From NCBI GenBank assembly GCA_027484575.1, contig JAIXSQ010000007.1, forward strand, positions 124,001 through 188,000: DNA of 64,000 bases. Reading direction: 5' to 3'. This document shows, piece after piece, positions 27,969 through 36,251 of this stretch. Below the pieces are notes generated by a model that ran no database searches, was not told the DNA's origin, and saw only the letters and a program-made list of their open reading frames with translations. A program made the translations under genes and the position numbers. Each line of letters starts with the position of its first letter. Within the stretch, counting starts at the first letter, position 1. This stretch comes from Comamonadaceae bacterium. GTDB lineage: Bacteria > Pseudomonadota > Gammaproteobacteria > Burkholderiales > Burkholderiaceae_C.

Positions 27969-28376
27969 TCAGCGCAGCGCCGACAGCAGGATGGCGACGT
28001 TGGCCAGCAGCGCGGCGACCCAGATGGCCGAGCGCACCGTGGCCAGGTTGGCCACGTACATCGCCACGTAGATGATGCGCAGCGTGACGAACAGCACGGC
28101 CAGCACGTCGATGCGGCCCTGCGGCGCGCCCAGCTGGTGCGCCGCGAGCACGGCGGCGAAGAAGAACGGCAGCGCCTCGAAGGTGTTGGCCTGCGCCGCA
28201 TTGGCACGCGCGCGCCAGTCGCTCTGGCGGGCCAGCCAGCCGCGCGGGTCCTCGTTGTCGTAGCCACCCTGGCTGCGCGGCTTGCCGAAGCCGCCGGACT
28301 TGGCCAGCCAGGCGCAGGCGAAGGGCAGCAGCGCCATGGCCAGGATGCACCAGTGGGCGATGGTGAAGCGGTTCAT
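27969..28376 (-). CDS. MAPEG-family membrane protein
   Basis: A 135-residue integral membrane protein with four hydrophobic helices. The central loop RARANAAQANTFEALPFFFA carries the Arg/Asn/Glu pattern that marks the MAPEG superfamily (membrane-associated proteins in eicosanoid and glutathione metabolism). Bacterial members may have glutathione transferase activity, but most are uncharacterised. It lies 72 nt after recR in the same direction. Confidence 0.88.
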   Translation of the reverse strand: MNRFTIAHWCILAMALLPFACAWLAKSGGFGKPRSQGGYDNEDPRGWLARQSDWRARANAAQANTFEALPFFFAAVLAAHQLGAPQGRIDVLAVLFVTLRIIYVAMYVANLATVRSAIWVAALLANVAILLSALR

Positions 28377-28448
28377 GCGGGGTCTCTCCTCGTGGTGTTA
28401 TCGTGATGCGCGCGCCGGCCCGCGCCGGCCGCCGCGCGAGTGCCGACC

Positions 28449-29036
28449 TCAGCGCCGGTCGACCAGCGCGTGGGCGATGGTGCCCAGGTCCACGTACTCC
28501 AGTTCGCTGCCGGCGGGCACGCCGCGCGCCAGCCGCGTGACCTGCAGGCCGCGCTGGCGCAGCGCCTCGCCGATCACGTGCGCGGTGGCCTCGCCCTCGG
28601 CGGTGAAGTTGGTCGCCAGGATCACCTCCTGCACCACCCCGTCGGCGGCCCGTGCGAACAGCTTGTCCAGCCCGATGTCGCGCGGGCCAATGCCGTCCAG
28701 CGGGCTCAGGCGCCCCATCAGCACGAAGTAGCGGCCGCGGAAGGCGCCGGTGCGCTCGAGCGCGGCCTGGTCGGCGGGCGTCTCGACCACGCACAGGCGC
28801 GTGGCATCGCGCTGCGGGTCACGGCAGGTGCCGCAGACCTCGTCCTCGGTGAAGGTGTGGCACAGGCTGCAGTGGCGCACGCGGGTGGCGGCCTGCTGCA
28901 GCGCCTGCGCGATCAGCTGCGCGCCCTCGCGGTCGTGCTGCAGCAGGTGGAAGGCCATGCGCGAGGCCGACTTGGCGCCCACGCCGGGCAGGCGGCGCAG
29001 CGCGTCGACCAGCGCCTGGACGGAGGTTTCGGCCAC
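28449..29036 (-). CDS. recR: Recombination mediator RecR
   Basis: A 195-residue protein that acts with RecF and RecO to load RecA on gapped DNA. In order it has the N-terminal helix-hairpin-helix ([17 protein letters not shown]), a four-cysteine zinc finger ([16 protein letters not shown], residues about 57-72), a Toprim domain ([28 protein letters not shown]) and a C-terminal region. The gene order dnaX-ybaB-recR is widely conserved. The gap to ybaB is 10 nt. Confidence 0.97.
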   Translation of the reverse strand: MAETSVQALVDALRRLPGVGAKSASRMAFHLLQHDREGAQLIAQALQQAATRVRHCSLCHTFTEDEVCGTCRDPQRDATRLCVVETPADQAALERTGAFRGRYFVLMGRLSPLDGIGPRDIGLDKLFARAADGVVQEVILATNFTAEGEATAHVIGEALRQRGLQVTRLARGVPAGSELEYVDLGTIAHALVDRR

Positions 29037-29046
29037 CCCGGCGTGC

Positions 29047-29379
29047 TCAGAACGGGAACTTCATCCCGCCGGGCAGGCCGGGCATGCCGGCGGTGAGCTT
29101 GCCCATCTTCTCCTGCGAGGTCTCCTCGGCCTTGCGCACGGCGGCGTTGAAGGCGGCGGCCACGAGGTCCTCGAGCATGTCCTTGTCGTCGGCCAGCAGG
29201 CTGGGATCGATCTGCACGCGACGCACGTCGTGCTTGCAGGTCATCGTGACCTTGACCAGGCCGGCGCCGGACTCGCCGCTGACCTCGATGGAGCCCAGCT
29301 CCTCCTGGGCCTTCTTGAGGTTGTCCTGCATCGCCTGGGCCTGCTTCATCAGGCCGGCCAGTTGTCCCTTGTTGAACAT
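29047..29379 (-). CDS. ybaB: YbaB/EbfC nucleoid-associated protein
   Basis: A 110-residue DNA-binding protein of the YbaB/EbfC family, which forms tweezer-like dimers. The ATG at 29379 yields [20 protein letters not shown], the normal N-terminus, with an AAAGAG ribosome site. The [23 protein letters not shown] core and the [20 protein letters not shown] helix are intact, and a Gly/Met/Pro tail ends GGMKFPF. It lies 22 nt after dnaX and before recR. Confidence 0.95.
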   Translation of the reverse strand: MFNKGQLAGLMKQAQAMQDNLKKAQEELGSIEVSGESGAGLVKVTMTCKHDVRRVQIDPSLLADDKDMLEDLVAAAFNAAVRKAEETSQEKMGKLTAGMPGLPGGMKFPF

Positions 29380-29401
29380 GTGCTCTTTCCTTTGATCGCC
29401 C

Positions 29402-31330
29402 TCACACGGGCTTGATGCTTCCGGGCACGATTCTCGCGCCAAAGTCGCGCACCATCTGCTGCACGAAGGGATCGGCCTGGATGGTCTCCTCGGCCTGCTT
29501 CTGCCGCGCCTGTGCGGCCGCGGCGTTGCGGCGCGCCGGGCTGTCGCCCACGCGGCCGATCTCCACCGACAGCTTGACCTCGTGCCCGGCGGCCTGCAGC
29601 GCGGCCTGCAGCCGCTCGCGCGTGGCGCCCTGGTTGAGCGACTCGCGCTCGACCCGCAGCAGCCAGTGCCCGTCGTCGCGCGCGACCAGCTGCGACTGCA
29701 GCGCGAGTTCGCGCACCAGGGCGCCGATCGCCTCGGCCGCGACCAGGCCCTGCACGATGGCATGCCAGGCGTCGCCCTCCTCGGTGGCGGTGTAGGTGGC
29801 CGGCGGCGTGGCCGGTTCGCTGCGCGGCTCGGGCGGCACGCGCACCGGCACGCCGAGCACCTGCTCCACCGCGGGGTCGGCCGGCGCGGCCGGGGCCGGC
29901 CGACGCTGCGGCGGCTCCACCACCGGCAGCACGCGGCCGGGCGGCAACGTGGGCGCGGGAGCGGCCGCCTGCGCGGGGGACGGCAGCGGCGCGGCAGCCA
30001 CGGGCTGCGCGGGCGCCTGCGCGCTGCGCTGCGGCGGTGGTGCGGTGGGTGCCGCGGCGGCCTCGCGCGGGGGCGCGGCAGCCTCAGTCGATGACGGTGC
30101 GCGTGGCGGGGCGACAGGCGCGACAGGCGCCGCGGTCGCCGGCGCGGAGGTCACGGGCGCGGCCGGCGCGCTGTGCTCAGGCGCCCGCTGCGGCGCGTTC
30201 AGAGTTTTTTTTTCAGCCGCGGCGGCCTGGGCCGCCGGCTGGAAGGCCAGCAGCCGCAGCAGCACCATCGTGAGCGCGGCGTATTCGTCCGGCGCCAGGC
30301 CCAGTTCGGCGCGGCCGTGCAGCACCATGGTGTAGAGCAGCTGGCTCTGGTCGGCGGGCAGCGCTTGGGCGAGCCGCGCGATCTCGGCCGCGTCGGGGTC
30401 GGCCGGGTCCTGCGCGTCGGGCACCGCCTGCAACACCGCCATGCGCTGCAGCACGGCGGCCATCTCCTCGAGCGCGCCACCGGCCGACAGGCCCAGGTGC
30501 CGCAGGCCGTCGGCCACCTCGACCACCGTGCGGCCGTCGCCTGCAGCCAGCGCATCGACCAGCCGGAACACATGGCTGCGGTCGACGCTGCCCAGCATCT
30601 GGCGCACCGGCGCCTCGTGCAGCGCGCCGCCGCCGAAGGCGATCGCCTGGTCGGTGAGCGACAGCGCGTCGCGCATCGAGCCACGCGCCGCGCGGGCCAG
30701 CAGCCGCAGGGCGGTGGGCTCGGCCTCGACCTGCTCGCGCGCGAGCACGTCGGCCAGGTGGGCCTGCACCGTCTCGGGTGCCATCGGCCGCAGGTTGAAC
30801 TGCAAGCAGCGCGAGAGCACCGTGACCGGCACCTTCTGCGGATCGGTCGTGGCCAGCACGAACTTGAGGTACTCGGGCGGCTCCTCGAGCGTCTTGAGCA
30901 TCGCGTTGAACGCATGCCCGGTGAGCATGTGCACCTCGTCGATCATGAAGACCTTGAAGCGTCCCTGCACCGGCTTGTAGACCGCCTGCTCGAGCAGCGA
31001 CTGCACCTCGTCGACGCCGCGGTTGGAGGCGGCGTCCAGCTCGGTGTAGTCGACGAAGCGGCCGCTGTCGATGTCGGTGCAGGCCTGGCAGGTGCCGCAG
31101 GGCGTGGCGGTGATGCCGCCGTTGCCGTCGGCCCCCTGGCAGTTGAGCGACTTGGCCAGGATGCGCGAGACCGTGGTCTTGCCCACGCCGCGGGTGCCGG
31201 TGAACAGGTAGGCGTGGTGCAGCCGCTGCTGCGTGAGCGCATTGGCCAGCGCCTGCACCACATGCTCCTGCCCGACCATCTCGGCGAAGGTCTTCGGCCG
31301 GTACTTGCGGGCGAGCACGAGATAGGACAT
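29402..31330 (-). CDS. dnaX: DNA polymerase III subunits gamma and tau
   Basis: A 642-residue clamp-loader ATPase. The ATG at 31330 ([15 protein letters not shown]) is the conserved start. Walker A is GTRGVGKT (45-52), the zinc module is C64/C78/C81/C84, and the DEVH box and SRC sensor ([11 protein letters not shown]) are present. Domains I-III run to about residue 370. A Pro/Ala-rich linker (about 380-525) then leads to the tau-specific C-terminal domain. Between them, codons 373-376 (GAA AAA AAA ACT) contain nine consecutive A. Slippage there would stop translation after 376 or 384 residues and give a gamma form (see findings). ybaB follows. Confidence 0.97.
   Translation of the reverse strand: MSYLVLARKYRPKTFAEMVGQEHVVQALANALTQQRLHHAYLFTGTRGVGKTTVSRILAKSLNCQGADGNGGITATPCGTCQACTDIDSGRFVDYTELDAASNRGVDEVQSLLEQAVYKPVQGRFKVFMIDEVHMLTGHAFNAMLKTLEEPPEYLKFVLATTDPQKVPVTVLSRCLQFNLRPMAPETVQAHLADVLAREQVEAEPTALRLLARAARGSMRDALSLTDQAIAFGGGALHEAPVRQMLGSVDRSHVFRLVDALAAGDGRTVVEVADGLRHLGLSAGGALEEMAAVLQRMAVLQAVPDAQDPADPDAAEIARLAQALPADQSQLLYTMVLHGRAELGLAPDEYAALTMVLLRLLAFQPAAQAAAAEKKTLNAPQRAPEHSAPAAPVTSAPATAAPVAPVAPPRAPSSTEAAAPPREAAAAPTAPPPQRSAQAPAQPVAAAPLPSPAQAAAPAPTLPPGRVLPVVEPPQRRPAPAAPADPAVEQVLGVPVRVPPEPRSEPATPPATYTATEEGDAWHAIVQGLVAAEAIGALVRELALQSQLVARDDGHWLLRVERESLNQGATRERLQAALQAAGHEVKLSVEIGRVGDSPARRNAAAAQARQKQAEETIQADPFVQQMVRDFGARIVPGSIKPV
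30177..30214 (-). promoter_or_regulatory. Candidate slippage site giving DnaX gamma
   Basis: The coding strand reads G then nine A (30213-30205) then CTCTGA. In frame 0 this is Glu373-Lys-Lys-Thr376. One extra A, or a -1 ribosomal shift, gives N-S-E-R-A-A-A-G-A and then TGA at 30179-30177, a 384-residue product. One missing A gives Leu then TGA, a 376-residue product. A short GCGCC/GGCGC stem can form just downstream. The site lies exactly where domain III ends. Confidence 0.75.
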
Positions 31331-31381
31331 CGCGTCGATTCTAAAGTGGCCTCCGGTGCGAACCCGGCCGTGCCGCTCGCC

Positions 31382-31387
31382 TACAAT
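31382..31387 (+). promoter_or_regulatory. -10 hexamer of the SRP RNA gene
   Basis: TACAAT ends 5 nt before the predicted 5' end of the SRP RNA at 31393, the right spacing for a -10. A -35 could not be assigned with confidence. Confidence 0.55.
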
Positions 31388-31392
31388 CGGCC

Positions 31393-31490
31393 GTGACGGG
31401 CCTCCCCGCATGGGGAAGCGGCCAACCGGGTCAGGTGGGGAACCAAGCAGCCCTAACCGTGGATCCAGTGCCGGGGGTAAGGCTCGTCAC
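31393..31490 (+). ncRNA. ffs: Signal recognition particle RNA (4.5S RNA)
   Basis: The conserved Ffh-binding apical region is present: GGTCAGGTGGGGAACCAAGCAGCC, written here in two parts as GGTCAGGTGGGGAAC (31428-31442) and CAAGCAGCC. The 5' end GTGACGGGCCT pairs with the 3' end AGGCTCGTCAC to close one long hairpin, the bacterial small SRP RNA shape. It is divergent from dnaX, as in many betaproteobacteria. With Ffh and FtsY it targets nascent membrane proteins. The ends are set by the terminal pairing and are accurate to a few bases. Confidence 0.92.
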
Positions 31491-31771
31491 CCCTCTTCCC
31501 TGTCCAGACCGATCACGCCGGCCCTGCACCCTGCAGGCCGGCGCTGCCGCATGGCGCACGACGCAGTTGCCGGCACGCGCTGCCCAATCCTTGAGCAACG
31601 CGTCCACGGCCCAGTGCGGGCGCGGCCCCGGCGCGCGGCTCCACATGTTGTGCACAGGCTCGTCCACGGCAGGTGTGGGAAACGGCTGACACAGCCTGGC
31701 GGCGGGAAGCTTTCCCATGCCGCGAGCCGCAGAGGCAGACTGGCCGTCAGTCCACACGCAGGGAGCGGAAG
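31491..31771 (+). other. Intergenic region without a recognised gene
   Basis: These 281 bp follow the SRP RNA and precede the secreted protein at 31772. I see no supportable coding frame: open frames here lack ribosome sites and have shadow-like composition. The only motif noted is a single DnaA-box-like 9-mer (TTGTGCACA, 31648-31656), which I do not consider meaningful alone. Confidence 0.5.
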
Positions 31772-32152
31772 ATGGCACGAGGCAGCGGTCGCAAGTGGAG
31801 CCCCCGGGTCGCCCGCGCGGCTGCGGCCGCCTGGGCACTGGTGGCGGGGTGGACCCTGGCCGAGGAGCCCGGCGTCGCGGACCTGCGGCTGCCGGCACCG
31901 GGCCTGCTGCGCTCGGCGTCCTCGCTGCCCGCGATGCGGCTGCCCGCCACGCCGGCCCGCCCCGAGGTCCACGCACCGCTGGCCGACCTGGCCCGCAGCC
32001 GCGACCTGCCGCTGCACCGCGGCAGTGGCGAGTTGCCCGGCGCGTCGGTCGACTGGCGGGCCGGCCTGGGCCTGCAACTGGATCCCGGCACCCGCGTGGG
32101 CATCCGGCGTGCCAACGGCGGCACGCAGATCGTGCTGCGCAGCCAGTTCTGA
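31772..32152 (+). CDS. Uncharacterised secreted protein
   Basis: A 126-residue protein starting at the ATG at 31772, which has a strong ribosome site (GGGAG) about 8 nt upstream. A basic N-terminus ([15 protein letters not shown]) and a hydrophobic run ([14 protein letters not shown]) make a signal peptide. The mature ~95 residues contain repeated Leu-Pro motifs ([21 protein letters not shown]) and end in a strand-rich part ([29 protein letters not shown]). No known domain is recognised. The two-strand C-terminus could be a small beta element, perhaps envelope-associated. Confidence 0.6.
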   Translation: MARGSGRKWSPRVARAAAAAWALVAGWTLAEEPGVADLRLPAPGLLRSASSLPAMRLPATPARPEVHAPLADLARSRDLPLHRGSGELPGASVDWRAGLGLQLDPGTRVGIRRANGGTQIVLRSQF

Positions 32153-32279
32153 AGCGGCGCGGCCTATCGCGGCCATAGGCAAGCCGGCGTCCGCCCCGCC
32201 GGAGCGGTCGAGCGCTTTCTGCCACAATCGAGTCCACTTCTGCGACCGGCTCCCGGCGAGAGAGAAAGGAAACCGTTCC

Positions 32280-32612
32280 ATGGCCAGCGACCTCATCAAG
32301 CACATCACCGACGCCAGCTTCGAGACCGACGTGCTGCAAGCCGACAAGCCCGTGCTCGTGGACTACTGGGCCGAGTGGTGCGGCCCCTGCAAGATGATCG
32401 CGCCCATCCTGGACGAGGTCTCCGCCGCCTACCAGGACAAGCTGGTGGTGGCCAAGATGAACGTCGACGAGAACCGCGACGTGCCCGGCAAGTTCGGCAT
32501 CCGCGGGATCCCCACGCTGATGCTGTTCAAGGGCGGCCAGGTCGCCGCCACCAAGGTGGGCGCCCTGAGCAAGGCGCAGCTGACCGCCTTCATCGACCAG
32601 CAGCTCGCGTGA
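32280..32612 (+). CDS. trxA: Thioredoxin 1
   Basis: A 110-residue thioredoxin with the active site W33-C34-G-P-C37 (AEWCGPCKM) and the cis-proline loop IPTLMLF (RGIPT). It reduces disulfides in ribonucleotide reductase and many other cytosolic proteins. The ATG at 32280 is preceded by a purine-rich ribosome site (GAGAAAGGAAA). A CACAAT hexamer at 32223-32228 could be its -10. It lies upstream of rho, the usual proteobacterial arrangement, with a terminator between them. Confidence 0.97.
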   Translation: MASDLIKHITDASFETDVLQADKPVLVDYWAEWCGPCKMIAPILDEVSAAYQDKLVVAKMNVDENRDVPGKFGIRGIPTLMLFKGGQVAATKVGALSKAQLTAFIDQQLA

Positions 32613-32673
32613 GCTGCCGCGCGCCGGCCCGGGCCCGGCGCGTGCCTCGCACCATGCTCTGCCGTGGTGCGCG

Positions 32674-32695
32674 CGGGGCCCCAGGGCCCCGTTTT
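32674..32695 (+). terminator. Rho-independent terminator of trxA
   Basis: CGGGGCCC-CA-GGGCCCCG forms a perfect 8-bp stem (32674-32691), followed by TTTT (32692-32695), 61 nt after the trxA stop. The rho -10 (CATAAT) begins 5 nt later, so trxA and rho are probably separate transcription units. Confidence 0.8.
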
Positions 32696-32699
32696 GCTG

Positions 32700-32843
32700 C
32701 ATAATCCCCGTCCAACGCTGAACTGCCTTGCGGCAGCTGGCGCAGATCCCCGGTCTGAAGGCGCTTCCAGCCTTCGCCCAGACCTCCCCCCCGCCGACCC
32801 ACAAGACAACCCCGGACCACGGGGGCACATCCCCAGTCGAGCC
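32700..32843 (+). promoter_or_regulatory. rho promoter and leader
   Basis: CATAAT (32700-32705) is a good -10, leaving a leader of about 130 nt before the rho ATG. The leader can form GAAGGC/GCCTTC (32757-32775). Long leaders before rho are known to mediate autogenous termination in E. coli; a similar role here is inferred. Confidence 0.5.
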
Positions 32844-34109
32844 ATGCACCTGAACGAACTCAAGGCACTTCACGTCTCCGAAGTCCTCAAGCAAGCCGAT
32901 GAACTCGAGATCGAGAACACCGGGCGCATGCGCAAGCAGGAGCTGATGTTCGCGATCATCAAGAAGCGCGCGCGGGCCGGCGAGCAGGTGTTCGCCGACG
33001 GGGTGCTGGAGATCCTGCCCGACGGCTTCGGCTTCCTGCGCAGCCCGGACACCAGCTACACGGCGAGCACCGACGACATCTACATCTCGCCCTCGCAGGT
33101 GCGCCGCTTCAACCTGCACACCGGCGACATGATCGAGGGCGAGGTGCGCACGCCCAAGGACGGCGAGCGCTACTTCGCGCTGACCAAGTTGGACAAGGTC
33201 AACGGCGGGCTGCCGGAGGACAACAAGCACAAGATCATGTTCGAGAACCTGACCCCGCTGTTTCCGCGGGAGCAGATGCGCCTCGAGCGTGACAACCTCA
33301 AGGGCGAGGAGAACATCACCGGCCGCGTGATCGACATCATCGCCCCCATCGGCAAGGGCCAGCGCGCCCTGATCGTCGCACCGCCCAAGAGCGGCAAGAC
33401 GGTGATGATGCAGAGCATCGCGCACGCCATCGCGGCCAACCACCCCGACGTGCACATGATGGTGCTGCTGGTGGACGAGCGCCCCGAGGAAGTGACCGAC
33501 ATGCAGCGCTCGGTCAAGGCCGAGGTGATCGCCTCGACCTTCGACGAGCCGGCCGCCCGCCACGTGCACGTGGCCGAGATGGTGATCGAGCGCGCCAAGC
33601 GCCTGGTCGAGCTGAAGAAGGACGTGGTGATCCTGCTGGACTCGATCACCCGCCTGGCCCGCGCCTACAACAACGTCGTGCCCTCGTCGGGCAAGGTGCT
33701 CACCGGCGGCGTGGACGCCAACGCGCTGCAGCGTCCCAAGCGCTTCCTGGGCGCGGCCCGCAACGTCGAGGAAGGCGGCTCGCTGACCATCATCGCCACC
33801 GCGCTGATCGACACCGGCTCGCGCATGGACGAAGTGATCTTCGAGGAGTTCAAGGGCACCGGCAACTGCGAGCTGCACCTGGACCGCCGCCTGTACGAGA
33901 AGCGCGTGTTCCCCTCGATCCAGCTCAATCGCTCGGGCACCCGCCGCGAGGAGCTGCTGCTGGCGCCCGAGGTGCTGCAGAAGACCCGGATCCTGCGCCA
34001 GTTCATGTACAACATGGACGAGATCGAGGCGATGGAGATGGTGCTCAAGTCCATGAAGGCGACCAAGAGCAACGTCGAGTTCTTCGACATGATGCGCCGG
34101 GGCGGCTGA
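32844..34109 (+). CDS. rho: Transcription termination factor Rho
   Basis: A 421-residue hexameric RNA helicase, the normal length for a proteobacterial Rho. The N-terminal RNA-binding cold-shock-like domain includes [15 protein letters not shown] (about 53-67). The P-loop is APPKSGKT near 176-183, and the Walker B/Q-loop region is [19 protein letters not shown]. The R-loop and arginine-finger region ([19 protein letters not shown]) is intact. The ATG at 32844 ([15 protein letters not shown]) is the conserved start. rpmE2 follows, as is common in betaproteobacteria. Confidence 0.97.
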   Translation: MHLNELKALHVSEVLKQADELEIENTGRMRKQELMFAIIKKRARAGEQVFADGVLEILPDGFGFLRSPDTSYTASTDDIYISPSQVRRFNLHTGDMIEGEVRTPKDGERYFALTKLDKVNGGLPEDNKHKIMFENLTPLFPREQMRLERDNLKGEENITGRVIDIIAPIGKGQRALIVAPPKSGKTVMMQSIAHAIAANHPDVHMMVLLVDERPEEVTDMQRSVKAEVIASTFDEPAARHVHVAEMVIERAKRLVELKKDVVILLDSITRLARAYNNVVPSSGKVLTGGVDANALQRPKRFLGAARNVEEGGSLTIIATALIDTGSRMDEVIFEEFKGTGNCELHLDRRLYEKRVFPSIQLNRSGTRREELLLAPEVLQKTRILRQFMYNMDEIEAMEMVLKSMKATKSNVEFFDMMRRGG

Positions 34110-34124
34110 CCGGACACGGTCTGC

Positions 34125-34130
34125 TAGAAT
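34125..34130 (+). promoter_or_regulatory. -10 hexamer of rpmE2
   Basis: TAGAAT lies 71 nt before the rpmE2 ATG and 15 nt after the rho stop. It gives L31 its own promoter with a leader of about 65 nt ending in a good ribosome site (GGAAGGA). Confidence 0.5.
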
Positions 34131-34201
34131 CTCGCGCTTTGCGGAAAGTAGCCCCGGACTGGCCGGGACCGGCTCCCGCACCGACCTGGAAGGATCACAC
34201 C

Positions 34202-34465
34202 ATGGCCAAAGAAGGCATCCACCCGAACTACCGCGACGTCCTGTTCGTGGACCTGTCCAACGGTTTCAAGTTCGTCACCCGCTCCTGCGTGAACACCAAG
34301 GAAATGGGCAAGACCGACGACGGCCGCGAACTGCCGCTGTTCAAGCTGGACACCTCCAGCGAGTCGCACCCCTTCTACACGGGCACCCAGAAGTCCGTCG
34401 ACAACATGGGCGGCCGTGTCGAGAAGTTCCGCAACCGCTTCGGCAAGAACGCCGTCGCCAAGTAA
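34202..34465 (+). CDS. rpmE2: Ribosomal protein L31 type B
   Basis: An 87-residue L31 of the type B (zinc-free) form. The sequence [20 protein letters not shown], the [10 protein letters not shown] motif and the RFGKN end are diagnostic. It has a single cysteine (RSCVNTKEM) and lacks the CxxC pairs of the zinc-binding type A protein. Type B paralogues commonly replace the zinc form when zinc is scarce; whether a type A gene exists elsewhere cannot be seen. The ATG at 34202 has GGAAGGA upstream. A strong terminator follows. Confidence 0.96.
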   Translation: MAKEGIHPNYRDVLFVDLSNGFKFVTRSCVNTKEMGKTDDGRELPLFKLDTSSESHPFYTGTQKSVDNMGGRVEKFRNRFGKNAVAK

Positions 34466-34489
34466 GACGCCGCTGGGCGTCCACCGGCC

Positions 34490-34525
34490 AAGGGCAGCCC
34501 GGGCAACCGCGCTGCCCTTTGTCTT
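34490..34525 (+). terminator. Rho-independent terminator after rpmE2
   Basis: AAGGGCAGC (34490-34498) pairs perfectly with GCTGCCCTT (34511-34519) around a 12-nt loop, followed by TTGTCTT. It starts 25 nt after the rpmE2 stop. Confidence 0.8.
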
Positions 34526-34564
34526 GCCCCGGCCGCCCGCCGTCCCCGCGCACCGCCGTCCCGC

Positions 34565-36250
34565 GTGAACCAGCCCACCCCGGCCATCGTCGCCCAGAGC
34601 GCCGTGCGGCGCCTTCCGCGCTGGGCCCTGCTGCTGTTCTGCGTGGCCTACGTGCTGCCCGGCCTGATCGGCCGGGACCCCTGGAAGAACCAGGACGTGG
34701 CGGCCTTCGGCTACATGCTGGAGCTGGCGCGGGGCCACACCAGCTGGCTCGCCCCCACGCTGCTGGGCCAGCCGCCCGAGGTCGACGGCCTGCTGGCCTA
34801 CTGGCTGGGTGCCGGCGCGATCCGCGCAATGCCTTTCCTCGAGGCCGACCTGGCCGCCCGGCTGCCCTTCGGGCTGCTGCTGGCGCTGACGCTGGCCGCG
34901 ACCTGGTACGCGGTCTACAACCTGGCCCGCACGCCGCGTGCGCAACCCGTCGCCTTCGCCTTCGGTGGCGAGGCGCGCCCGGCGGACTACGCGCGGGCGA
35001 TCGCCGACGGGGGCGTGCTCGCGCTGATCGCCACCCTGGGCCTGGCGCAGCTGAGCCACGAGACCACGCCCGCGCTCGCGCAGCTGGCCTGCATGGCCCT
35101 GTCCTTCTACGGCCTGGCCGCCCTGCCCTTCCGCACGGCCGCGCCTGCCCTGGCCCTGGTGCTGGGCCTGCCCGGGTTGGCCCTGGCTGGCGCGCCGGTC
35201 ATGGCGGTGCTGCTGGCGCTGGGCGGTGCCGCCCTGACCGTGCTCGACCACCCGGCCGAAGGCCGCAGCAGCCGCGGGCAGTGGCAATGGGCCGGCGGCC
35301 TGGTGCTGGGCGCGGTGGTGGTGGCAGGGCTCGCGCAGGCCCTGGACCTGTGGCGCTGGCGCCTGCTGCCGGCCGATGCCCGTGACTGGACCGCCGCCGG
35401 CCGGCTGGTGCTGTGGTTCACCTGGCCCGCCGGCGCGATGGCGGTCTGGACGCTGTGGCGGTGGCGCCGCCAGCTGGCATCGCGGCACGTGGCGCAGCCG
35501 CTGTGGTGCGCGCTGATCGCCCTGGGCGCGGCCCTGCTGACCCCCGTGGCCGACCGCTCGCTGCTGCTCGGGCTGCCCGCGCTCGCCGCCCTGGCGGCCT
35601 TCGCGCTGCCCACCCTGCGGCGCAGCGTGGCGGCGCTGATCGACTGGTTCGCCCTGCTCTTCTTCAGCGGCTGTGCCCTGGTCATCTGGGTCGTGTGGCT
35701 GTCGCTGCAGACCGGCGTGCCCGCCAAGCCGGCGGCCAACGTGGCGCGGCTGGCGGCGGGCTTCGAGCCCAGCTTCTCCCCGCTGATCTTCGCCCTGGCC
35801 CTGGCCGGCACGCTGGCCTGGGCGTGGCTGGTCGCGTGGCGCGTCGGGCGCCACCGCGCCGCGCTCTGGAAAAGCCTCGTGCTGCCCGCCGGTGGCGCGG
35901 CGCTGGGCTGGCTGCTGCTGATGACGCTGTGGCTGCCGGTGCTCGACTACGCCCGCAGCTACACGCCGGTCACCCGCGCCCTGGCCCAGTCGCTGGACAC
36001 CCCGGGCTGCATCGAGGTCTTCGGCCTGCGGCGGGGGCAGCTCGCCGCGCTGCGGCTGGACCTGCAGCGCGAGCTGCTGCCCGCCGGCGCCCGGGCCCAA
36101 TGCCCGTGGCTGGTGGTCTCGTCCGACCTGCAACCCTCGGCGGGCCTGGCGCTGGACCTGCGCGGCGCCCGGCTGGTGGCCACGGTGCGCCGGCCCACCG
36201 ACCCGCGCGACAACCTGCTGCTGTACCGGCGCCCCGGCGCCGCGCGCTGA
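34565..36250 (+). CDS. Polytopic membrane protein, GT-C (ArnT/PMT-like) glycosyltransferase candidate
   Basis: A 561-residue inner-membrane protein with at least ten hydrophobic helices and a C-terminal soluble domain of about 100 residues. It starts at a GTG. The first loop after helix 1, PGLIGRDPWKNQDVAAFGYM, has an Asp/Glu-bearing layout like the first periplasmic loop of lipid-dependent GT-C glycosyltransferases (ArnT, PMT). The C-terminal part (CIEVFGLRRGQLAALRLDL) resembles the small domain after the membrane core. Motifs are too weak to name a donor or acceptor sugar. A MATE exporter gene begins 1 nt after its stop, suggesting co-expression. Confidence 0.7.
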   Translation: MNQPTPAIVAQSAVRRLPRWALLLFCVAYVLPGLIGRDPWKNQDVAAFGYMLELARGHTSWLAPTLLGQPPEVDGLLAYWLGAGAIRAMPFLEADLAARLPFGLLLALTLAATWYAVYNLARTPRAQPVAFAFGGEARPADYARAIADGGVLALIATLGLAQLSHETTPALAQLACMALSFYGLAALPFRTAAPALALVLGLPGLALAGAPVMAVLLALGGAALTVLDHPAEGRSSRGQWQWAGGLVLGAVVVAGLAQALDLWRWRLLPADARDWTAAGRLVLWFTWPAGAMAVWTLWRWRRQLASRHVAQPLWCALIALGAALLTPVADRSLLLGLPALAALAAFALPTLRRSVAALIDWFALLFFSGCALVIWVVWLSLQTGVPAKPAANVARLAAGFEPSFSPLIFALALAGTLAWAWLVAWRVGRHRAALWKSLVLPAGGAALGWLLLMTLWLPVLDYARSYTPVTRALAQSLDTPGCIEVFGLRRGQLAALRLDLQRELLPAGARAQCPWLVVSSDLQPSAGLALDLRGARLVATVRRPTDPRDNLLLYRRPGAAR

Positions 36251-36251
36251 C

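Noticed and set aside
31648..31656. DnaA-box-like TTGTGCACA near dnaX, suggesting an origin
   Set aside because: It is a single box with one mismatch, with no cluster, no AT-rich unwinding region and no dnaA, dnaN or gidA nearby.
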